DNA of 64,000 bases from Gaeumannomyces sp. JS-464. Lineage: Eukaryota; Ascomycota; Sordariomycetes; Magnaporthales; Magnaporthaceae. The DNA lies in the NCBI GenBank assembly GCA_002197995.1, contig NGZR01000007.1, positions 2,004,399-2,068,398 on the forward strand, given 5' to 3'. The notes beneath the pieces were generated by a model. The model did no database searches. It saw only the letters and a list, made by a program, of their open reading frames with translations, and was not told the DNA's origin. Both the position numbers and the translations under genes were made by a program. Below are positions 56,429-64,000 of this stretch, piece by piece (position 1 is the first letter of the stretch; every line of letters starts with the position of its first letter).

Positions 56429-57274
56429 TTGTCATTGATTTTGCGCATTTCGTTTCGTATCTGGAACCAACAACCAACCACCCACCTCGCCGCCACCATA
56501 ACCGTCGACACCATAACCGCCGAAGCAAGAGCGGCAGGCCTCACGACAACGGGCTACTGTCACACAATCAACAACCGCAACCACACCGGCTACCGCAAAT
56601 GGGGGTTCGTCATCTTCCGCTGCACCTACGACAACGACGCCCTGTGGGACGCCTTTATGACCGTCGTCAAGGCCAGCGCGGCCTTCTGTTTGCGGAGGCA
56701 AGGCCAGGAGGACATTCTGGGCCCGGACCTCGAGTGGACTGTGGTCGAGGACCGCGAGGCCCTCGACGGCGCCTCCAAGGACGCGGTGCGCGAGCGCTTC
56801 CGCGCTTGGGTCGCCGCGCGCTCGGTCGAACGCGACGGCGAGGGCATCCACAACCCGGACGTCGCGGAGGAGCTGCCGCGCTTCCGGTACTGCGTCTACG
56901 TCGACCGTGCCTGCCTCGAAGCCGTGCGTGTGTCGTGGTCCGAAATCCGGTCTAACTACTTCCTCCACGGCCAGGTCGTCGTCATCAACGCCGCGCCCAA
57001 AGACCCGGCCATACCGCTCGATTCGGACGAGGAGGATGAGGAGGAGGAGGACGACGACGACGACGTTTACGAGGAGGTGGAGGGCTTGACGGCCAAGGAC
57101 GTCGGCTGGACGTACGCCGGTGCCAGCATGCTCGTTCCGACCTACGAGGAGCTGCACCTTAAGGGCAGCGAGTGGGAAACGTGGGAGATGGTTTACAAGC
57201 GGCCGTCGCCCGACGGGCCCGCGGCGCAGGAGGGCGAGCACCTTTTGGATGTCGATTTAACGCGGCAAGCGTAA
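56429..57274 (+). CDS. Uncharacterised fungal protein (RKWGFVIFR family), start codon lost or upstream
   Basis: The frame is open from 56402. It has no ATG before residue 77 of the frame counted from the TTG at 56429. The most natural start context is cgccgccaccATAaccgtcg at 56489-56508: an excellent Kozak context with ATA where ATG is expected, and the family-like sequence TAEARAAGLTTTGYCHTINN begins right after. The protein has RKWGFVIFRCTYDNDALW, a FRYCVYVDRACLEAV segment and an acidic run of about 20 Asp/Glu near residue 200 (57028-57078). It resembles a widespread uncharacterised fungal family. Strong C-ending codon bias supports coding. An upstream spliced exon supplying the ATG is the alternative. 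Confidence 0.65.
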   Translation: MSLILRISFRIWNQQPTTHLAATITVDTITAEARAAGLTTTGYCHTINNRNHTGYRKWGFVIFRCTYDNDALWDAFMTVVKASAAFCLRRQGQEDILGPDLEWTVVEDREALDGASKDAVRERFRAWVAARSVERDGEGIHNPDVAEELPRFRYCVYVDRACLEAVRVSWSEIRSNYFLHGQVVVINAAPKDPAIPLDSDEEDEEEEDDDDDVYEEVEGLTAKDVGWTYAGASMLVPTYEELHLKGSEWETWEMVYKRPSPDGPAAQEGEHLLDVDLTRQA

Positions 57275-57554
57275 ACGGGTTGCATCGGATGGAGGAAGAG
57301 GCTGGGAGAAAAGGTTCGTGTTGTGGGCTGGTATCTGACCAGGGAACCCCCAATTACATCAGAAATTATAACATGGGGCATGTGGCCTATCCTAACCATT
57401 GAGCGACCCCTTATTATCCCCCTTTCCCCTTTTCGATATTTTTGTTTACCCTCCCGTCAGCTATCGTTTAGGGCATTTTAACCAGCTTGATTACGATGCC
57501 GTCCGCCCTCGCCTTACTGTCCTTGAACTCCTGGGAGCTGTAATTGATTATGCT
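57275..57554. other. Intergenic region after the RKWGFVIFR gene
   Basis: There are no ORFs of note. It leads into the second palindrome array. Part of 57538-57562 (taattgattatgcttggaga) matches the spacer at 35479-35495. Confidence 0.4.
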
Positions 57555-57720
57555 TGGAGAATCCTGCCGGCAGAATTCTTTGGACACGGCTTAATTACAC
57601 AACGCAAAATTCTGCCGGCAAAATTCTCCAAACATGATCAATTACACGGCAAAATTTCTGCCGGCAGAATCTTCTGCACAAATTGAATTACACAACATAA
57701 TTCTGCCGGCAGAATTCCAA
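57555..57720. repeat. Array of four evenly spaced palindromes (array 2)
   Basis: This is the same family as 35399-35660. Central CCGG starts at 57567, 57615, 57661 and 57706 (spacing 45-48 bp). Spacers align with those of array 1 from 35480 on, so the two arrays share ancestry unit by unit. Confidence 0.9.
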
Positions 57721-57888
57721 TGTAACACCTGTTATGGTGCGGCGTGCCCTTCGCCGTGCGCTGGCAACCTTGACTTCAGGTGGTGCGTTGGGTATATAAA
57801 ACCCCTTTAACAATCAGGTAGCAGTCCTAATTGTCCTGGCGTTTTGGCAAATGTGGGAGGGGTCTCCCTTTATTCAACCGCCGTGACA

Positions 57889-58217
57889 ATGATATAAGGG
57901 CAGCCTGAGAGACTAAATATTTGGGGAAAACAGAGGAACAATACACAATAATCTTTTCGGTGCTTAGAATGTTTTGAAATGACGAATGTCACATGCCCCT
58001 AGTTAGTAACTAGAAGCACGAGCCATACCAGGCTGCCCGTTATGTATATAAGGCTATAACCTTTCCCACTTTTTACAGAGGCACTTTGCTAAGCAAGCAA
58101 TGCAAGGAATTTTAAACCATGCTAACATATTTTAACAATTTAACAGGAATCCCAGCGCTTTTTAATATGGCAGCCGGAGGCCGCTATAGCATTATGTATA
58201 AGTAAAGCCCGCTAAAC
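57889..58217. other. AT-rich non-coding stretch
   Basis: No gene is seen. A short block near 57943 (aatcttttcggtgcttagaa) resembles 60208-60227 (aatctttttggtgcttaaaa), suggesting remnants of one repeat family on both sides of the foldback element. Confidence 0.35.
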
Positions 58218-58400
58218 TTTCTGCTAAGAGATTTGGAGGGCAAGCAATCGTTCTTTTTATTTGGTCGAATACCATCCGCTAAATGCACTATTACCCTGCA
58301 TACCCTTCCCATACCGTTAAATGTCCTAAACCTTTGAGATCCCCCTAAGGGAACCCCTTTTAACGCAGCATAATATTTTATAACACCCCAGTTGTCACGA
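58218..58400 (+). repeat. Degraded direct repeat, copy 1
   Basis: It aligns to 58723-58905 with shared blocks ggcaagcaa, tagtgcac/actgcac and aaggggttcctt-like ends. Substitutions are mainly of RIP type. The period is about 505 bp. Confidence 0.65.
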
Positions 58401-58722
58401 CGTGGCATTTAAGCCTTTAATTTGTGCAAAACTTGTATAACATTTAAGCTGGAAAGGAGAAGAAAGGTTGGAGGAAAGGTGTGGCCGAAGGCCGCACTTT
58501 TATCCTGTCAGTCCTTCCTTATTTAATTTCCAGCCAATCGGCTATTAACTCCGTTAACTACCACTGGCGGTGCCGTGCTATAACACTAGTAAAAGGAAGC
58601 CCCAGGACTCGGGATAGCGATGTTTAAACGCGCTATAGGGCGCTAACACTAACATATGTTAACACCCCAGTTGAGATGGAGGAAACTTTATAAGGGCAAG
58701 CTTGGAAGTCTCCCTGGAAGAC

Positions 58723-58905
58723 TTTCTGTTAAAAGATCTGGAAGGCAAGCAACCGTTTTTTTATGTTCTTAAAAAACATCGTCCATTGGAAGCACTAATT
58801 ACTGCACTGCACACCCTTTCCAAACGACTAAGTGACTTGAACTTCTAAGATCTCCCTAAAAGAACCCCTTTTAGTGCATAGCACGTTGCAATACTTTTAA
58901 AACCG
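58723..58905 (+). repeat. Degraded direct repeat, copy 2
   Basis: This is the partner of 58218-58400, and both contain tttctg...gatYtgga and agaaccccttttag-like segments. No coding capacity. Confidence 0.65.
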
Positions 58906-59329
58906 GGTTTGTAATATTTGGCAACGAATAAGCGCCAGGCGTTTCCTGTTAGTCGCAAGGTTTAACTGTTGCAAAGTAGGAGGGGCACAAGGTGGGCTTT
59001 TATTTCGATGGTATATTTGTTTTTAAGGGAGCAGGAGATCCGGCACAGGGAGCTTCCGGCTCCCTTTTTATATATACGTAACTGGCCCCCTGTTTCCCAT
59101 GCGCGATAACGGATATCGATCTCCACCGCCGTTATCCGAGTGCTTGATAAGCCAGGTCCGGGCCCTCCGGGCCCGGATTTGGCCGTGCCAAGCTCCGCTT
59201 AATCACCGGTAGGTGCACCTCCTTTGTAACATTAACGCCACCTGTGGTGCCAGGCGCACGCACAGGAGCAAGGGCCCCAAGATCGGCAAATCTCGGGGCC
59301 CGACAAACCCCGACATTTCCCCGTATATA

Positions 59330-60141
59330 AGTTAAAGCACCCCCTGTCCGATCACCCCCACCGACCGATTACCAAAACCATTAAAACACACCCTTTTCAA
59401 ATTGCAATTAAAAATCGAAAAAAAATCGCATAAAGATTACGTAAGCTGAATTATATGTGCTAATGGTTACATTTCTCATATAAAATATAGTAAAAATACA
59501 ACGCTTGTGTAATATGGAATTATAAATTTTTAAATTGCGAAAAGTAAAAATACATACATTTTACATACAAACACTTTTTTGAGTAAAGGTCCACATTTTT
59601 ATATGTAATAGCTATAAAATAAATACGTTATTAAAAAGAGGAAAATTCGCAAAAAATTAATATATAATATTATATATAAATATTTTTTTATAATGGTAAA
59701 ATATTTTTATAAAAGTTGCTATTAACAAATTTTTTGTTTAAAATTAAAAATTTAAGTTTTCACTTTTATAAAAAAATATTTATATACTATATAATATATC
59801 CAATTTTTTTGCGATTTTTTTCCTTTTTAATAACGTATTTATTTTTAGCTATTACATATAAAAATGTGGACCTTTACCTAAAAAAGTGTTTGTATGTAAA
59901 ATGTATGTATTTTCACTTTTCGCAATTCAAAAATTCAAAATTCCGTATTAAGTAAGCTTTGTATTTTTATTATATTTTATATTAAAAATTTAGCCATTAT
60001 TCTATATAATGCAGTTTACAAAATCTTTATACGATTTTTTTTTCGATTTTTAATTGCAATTTGAAAAGGGTGCATTTTGGTGGTTTTTGGTAAAGTTTAG
60101 TAATCGAACTAGGGGGTGATCGAACAGGGGGTGCTTTAACT
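59330..60141. mobile_element. 812-bp foldback element with TA duplications (pogo/Fot1-like ends)
   Basis: The element is one long imperfect palindrome centred near 59740. The arms begin agttaaagcaccccctgt at 59330 and mirror to acagggggtgctttaact at 60141, then contain matching ttgcaattaaaaatcgaaaa and tgcattttacatacaaacac tracts. TA flanks both ends (59328-59329 and 60142-60143). TA duplication with AGT-start TIRs fits Tc1/mariner, pogo/Fot1 branch (inference). It has no transposase. Arm sequence is unusually AT-rich. Confidence 0.85.
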
Positions 60142-60269
60142 TAAAGGGAGCCAAAAGCTCCCTTTTTCCAATTTACATTGCAGGAAAAAAGGAGAAAAAT
60201 ACATAAGAATCTTTTTGGTGCTTAAAAAGTTTAACATTTCCCAATCGCTATTTCTCGTATCCGGGACGC
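60142..60269. other. Flank of the foldback element
   Basis: It contains the hairpin gggagccaaaagctccctttt, which mirrors gggagcttccggctccctttt at 59063-59083 left of the element, and a tttacattgcaggaa end that matches the inverted ends of the element at 62239-63370. Confidence 0.4.
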
Positions 60270-62032
60270 TATTAATTGTGTTCATATCCAAAGTATAACG
60301 TTAGGCCTATTTAGTAACATTACATTTGCCTCCGCCGCTTTTTCGCAAGTGTTTTGTAACTTTCGATTAGTGTCGCATACTTTTCAACCAGGTTTCGATA
60401 AAGCCTTTTTTATTTAATCCAACTGCTATACGTTTAGTTGCGATATTTCCATAATACCCGGTACCGCCATTTACCTCGCACTTTTATCACGTTGGATATT
60501 TCCAAATCTCCGGCCACATCGACCTTTTAATATTAGCTTTTATACTTTTTCATTAGGTTTAGGCTAATGTTATAGCGATGCACCTAGTTTTGTTCATTAT
60601 ATCCAATTCATTAAACAAAAAACCAGTCGTTCCATTTTGCCCGAATAGCTTTAACTTCGTACACGTCGTTTTCGCCATCGCGTTTGGGTGTTGCCTGGAA
60701 TTCCGAATTTTGTCGAGAAAAATAGCTATTTCGGGCCGTAGGATTTCCGATTTCGTGGTCGGCTAAAGCGGTTGCTAGGTTTAATCTTTTGCCGTACCAG
60801 TTTTCGATATCGGCAAATGGATCCTTTTTTTTTGCTGGGTTCGTAAGTACCTGGTTTTCTTAATGCGGTTTAATGGTTCCAGGAATTTGCTATTACTGAT
60901 TTATTGTTAACACTGTTAGCTGGCTGTTATCGCCATAATATTTTCGATGGTCCGCCGATTGTTCGGCTTTAAAACCTAACTTTCAGCGTTTAACAGGCAA
61001 GTTATCCTGTCCAAACGCTGGACGCTTTTCGCCTTTTGGACTGGAATTGGGATTTTAAGCCAAACGTCCATCGAGTGGGCTGTTGCCAAGGCTTAAAGGT
61101 GATGCTGCTAGAACTTTTCGCTCGTGGTTAAGGCCACGGGTGTCGGGTTTGGGTTCGGCGGGGTGCCTTTAAGTAGACTTTAAAGCTTTGCCGACTTAAT
61201 ATAATGGAAAAACAGTTTCTTGCCGCTTTCGAAGCCCAACATCAACATGAGGTTAGGCAAAGTAAAGTTCAAGGTTAAAGGTACTGCCGTTAGTGGATGG
61301 GTCGAGGGCTAATAGCGAAGTGCGGGGCGACATAGCCGCCTGCTTAACAGTTACAACAAAATTGCCGAAGATCTCGGTGTTTAAAGCACCGTTGCTTAGC
61401 TTTAAAGCTAAAAGACCGTGGATTAATAAGCTGGCGGTAACAGTAGTGGCATAAGGATTAAACTTTAAGTTTTTGTAAATTTTCGTGGAAGGAAGCTGGT
61501 TATCATGTTAAGCGCGGATGGACCGAGTATTTAATAATTGTGCGCTTTCGAGGCATATCTCCTTAGATTTGCCAAAAAAGTTATTTAATTTGGTCCTCCG
61601 GAGTGCCGGCAGTTTACTGGTGCTGTTGTTTGCATAAGCCGAAGTTTTAAAAAGCTTTGCTTAAATTTTATACTGCACTTAAGTGGGGCGAGGGTCCCAG
61701 GAATCCAGCTCGGTACATATGCTTTTCGAAAATTGTGTTATTCCGCCGATAATGTGGTGCATTAGTGCGACAAGTGCTCGCTGCTTTGGAAGCATTTTCC
61801 GAGCATAAATAAAGCAAGCTTTGGGTCCGGGGATGATATCGTGGATGGGTTGGTTGGGAACCGCTAACTGGTAAATGTGCGGCTCCCGAAACAGGCCGTT
61901 TAACAGCATGCCTTTTCGTGGTTTCCGCACGGGGTTGGGCGCGCTTAAGGGAGGAGGGGTGTAGAATGTCATATTGTTAAAAGAGATTGGGGCCATTGTA
62001 GCGAAAATGGATAAAAAGTTGGGCTGTACCAA
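60270..62032 (-). pseudogene. Degraded ORF of unknown function, possible chromodomain at C-terminus
   Basis: Minus-strand translation is open in long pieces from the ATG at 62032 (117 codons to a stop at 61679). It continues across stops with protein-like sequence: SKEICLESAQLLNTRS, IYKNLKFNPYATTVTASLLI, GNFVVTVKQAAMSPRTSLLA and, further on, FADIENWYGKRLNLATALAD. Near 60460-60525 EISNVIKVRGKWRYRVLWKY resembles the start of a chromodomain (weak). I do not recognise the family. It may be a transposon-encoded protein. Stops fit RIP. Confidence 0.4.
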
Positions 62033-62238
62033 AAGAGTGTGTAATCAGATTGTCGTTTTAGATGTGCTTAGATTCTCGTTTTTACTTTCCCGCAAAGACG
62101 AGAACGATATTTATATGTAAATATAGGCAAAACAGCTACATTTGTGTTGCTTTTCCACAGTACACTTCCCATGCTACTTTTGCCAAAATTTTAATCATAT
62201 TTTTTAGCTATTATCGAATGCCTTACCGACAGTTTCCT

Positions 62239-63370
62239 GCAATGTAACCGTGGCGCTTACATTATCGTAAGATAATCCTGAAAGGCGGCTCCTCCTAGTT
62301 TTAAGGGCAGGTGAATTTACCTTGCCATTACTTGGAACTTCTTTTTAATAGGCTGGGCTGCAAATGTGTTGTTATATCTCGTAAGGATATGACAGCTTTA
62401 TTAAGCAAATGTAACAGGCCGCGTCACCTTTAAGGCTTACCCTTTGCCATCTTCCTTGATTTTCTTTCGGCATCGCCGAAAACTAATTTTAATATGCATG
62501 TTTTAACCAAGCCTCCTTTTAGGAGCCAGCGTAGCTTGCGCTTTACCTTAGTGGGCCAGTGACGAGACCAAGCTAGAATATACGGCGATGGTGGTTTTGA
62601 TGTGGTTTTAGGGAAAAAAGCATCTCGGCGGTTAGGTGTCGGGGCAATATGTGGAAAAAGGTGGTGAAACCCTCGCCTTTTTCAGGAGTGTTTACGCCTT
62701 AGGATCACCCCATTTGCAGCAACCATACAATACTCGGTCCTACTGCAGCGGACTCCCTACCACCTACCTCATCTCGTCCCGCCACCTAACCGTCGAAACG
62801 CTCCTTTTCCCCAGTGCGCACCAGGCTACCGCTGCCGTATGGTCCAACTTGGCCTCGCCGATAATTGGTATACCGCAAACACGTGCGGAACGTGCCTTTT
62901 CCACTTATAGATAGTTACTTTTCGATCCCTCCGGTTTCCACAGATTAGGATAAGGGGCATCCATCCATTCTTCTTTAAGCGTTGTGCCTAAAGCAAACCT
63001 CCGGCCCCTCCGGCCGGCTGTGCCTACCATTAACCCCACTAAACCAACCACAAGGCAAATTAAATTAGCTTTCGTAGAAAGATTTGGCTAAGGCATTATC
63101 AAAATCATTATGCATATTAAAATTAGTTTTTCGGCGATGCCGAAAGAAAATCAAGGAAGATGGCAAAGGGTAAGCTTTGGAAGTGACGCGGCCTGTTACA
63201 TTTGCTTAATAAAACTGTCATATCCTTACGAGATATAATAACACATTTGCAGCCCAGCTTATAAAGAGACTTTTCGAGTAATGGTAAGGCAAATTCACCT
63301 GCCCCTAAAACTAAAAGGAGCCGCCTTTTAGGACCAGTCCGTAAAACTACTAGCTCCATAGTTACATTGC
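62239..63370. mobile_element. 1.1-kb element with about 250-bp inverted arms
   Basis: 62239-62495 is the inverted complement of 63113-63370. Shared blocks are gcaatgtaac at the tips, aaaggcggctcct, gcaaatgtgttgttatatctcgtaaggatatgac, aggccgcgtcac and gccatcttccttgattttct. The spacer 62500-63110 has an ORF of 92 codons (62636-62914) without an ATG start and no known motif. The exact termini are uncertain: similarity continues a few bases out (cagtttcctgc versus cagcctcccgc), and no target duplication was found. Confidence 0.75.
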
Positions 63371-64000
63371 GGGAGGCTGTTATTAAAGCTGCGGAGTTAT
63401 ATATTAGGCACTAAATCGGGCCAGTAAGTTAACACGAGCCGTTTTTAAAAAATATTGTAAATTCCTTTGTGCTATTCGTGAAAACGGGAGTAAAACCTGG
63501 TTAAAATTACTAACGAGGTCCATATAACTTTAACGATTTTACAATGTAGCAGTTTTTGCGGGGCCGGGTTTTCCGGCTGCCCTGTTAAAAAGTTAATTAA
63601 AAAAGATAAAAAATTTGATTAAAAATTTGGCAAAGGGATAAAAGCGGCTAAAAAATGGAAAAGTGAAGTAAGCTTAGCTGTTTTCCCAATATTTAGCCGT
63701 AAGTACAAATTAGGATTACAACATAAGCCGAATTATAGTAAAATGCAATCATTTGTAAATAAAAGGAATAAAAACGGGTTTAAAATGTAAATAGCTAACG
63801 TGGTTCATAAACGAGTGGGCCACATAAGCGAGTGGGCCACGACACCCCGACCTCCGGTTAATCGACGCGCATACTAACCCAACAACGCCAGAAATCCATT
63901 TAAACTACTCGGAACTGTATATATCGGACATTTCTACTTTTTTTTAACAAATGCGCGCATTGTGTCCGGTTTTGCCGCAAGTGCTATATCGCCGACAAGT
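63371..64000. other. AT-rich end region, no gene seen
   Basis: Only one structure was noticed: a 17-bp tandem duplication, cataaacgagtgggcca / cataagcgagtgggcca, at 63806-63839. Confidence 0.4.

Noticed and set aside
57721..57888. Possible solo LTR (tgtaacacc...ccgtgaca, with a TATATAAAA box)
   Set aside because: The TG/CA-type ends look right, but there is no flanking 5-bp duplication and no partner copy in the window.

Overview
The window looks like a transposon-rich, repeat-induced-point-mutation (RIP) affected part of a filamentous ascomycete genome (Pezizomycotina; probably Sordariomycetes, which is inference). Three things point there: fungal-type genes (a PNP-NACHT-ankyrin NLR, a HET-protein-like remnant, an SRPK-like kinase), Tad1-type LINEs, and CpA-to-TpA / TpG-to-TpA changes that separate otherwise identical repeat copies and create TAA/TAG stops.

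Layout. 1-9825: two Tad1-like LINE copies head to tail on the + strand; the first is cut by the window edge and the second carries both ORFs. 11000-11545: a broken coatomer epsilon (SEC28/COPE) fragment. 12255-23067: one NLR-type gene (nucleoside-phosphorylase-like domain, NACHT, ankyrin repeats) on the + strand, heavily mutated. It is split by a 6,954-bp Ty3/gypsy element (15801-22754, minus orientation) with LTRs and a perfect 5-bp target duplication GTCGT. 23068-35390: a normal-GC block of gene scraps and low-complexity ORFs. It holds a second SEC28 fragment at 30160-30490 fused to an exon series resembling the Som1/Flo8 C-terminus, a 686-codon acidic low-complexity ORF, a 241-codon ORF with repeated SUMO-interaction-like motifs, and an inverted pair of about 300-bp repeats.

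35399-51751 is a three-level nest. An array of regularly spaced perfect palindromes abuts a PIF/Harbinger-like MITE (18-bp TIRs, TAA duplication). That MITE is split by a Ty3/gypsy element (35861-51605, minus, duplication CTTGG), which is itself split by a Ty1/copia element (37035-44590, plus, duplication GGAAT). 51702-57274 is a second normal-GC block: a frameshifted HET-protein-like remnant, a broken SRPK-like kinase (minus) and an uncharacterised fungal gene whose start codon appears to be ATA. 57555-57720 repeats the palindrome array. 57900-64000 is AT-rich, with a degraded direct repeat, an 812-bp foldback element with TA duplications, a degraded minus-strand ORF of unknown function and an 1.1-kb element with about 250-bp inverted arms.

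Nearly every recognisable gene here is damaged. The part most likely to encode proteins is the pair of normal-GC islands, and even there only three or four ORFs look intact. The biology suggested is a decayed self/non-self-recognition (NLR plus HET) island overrun by transposons. All family assignments come from reading the translations by eye; no search was run.
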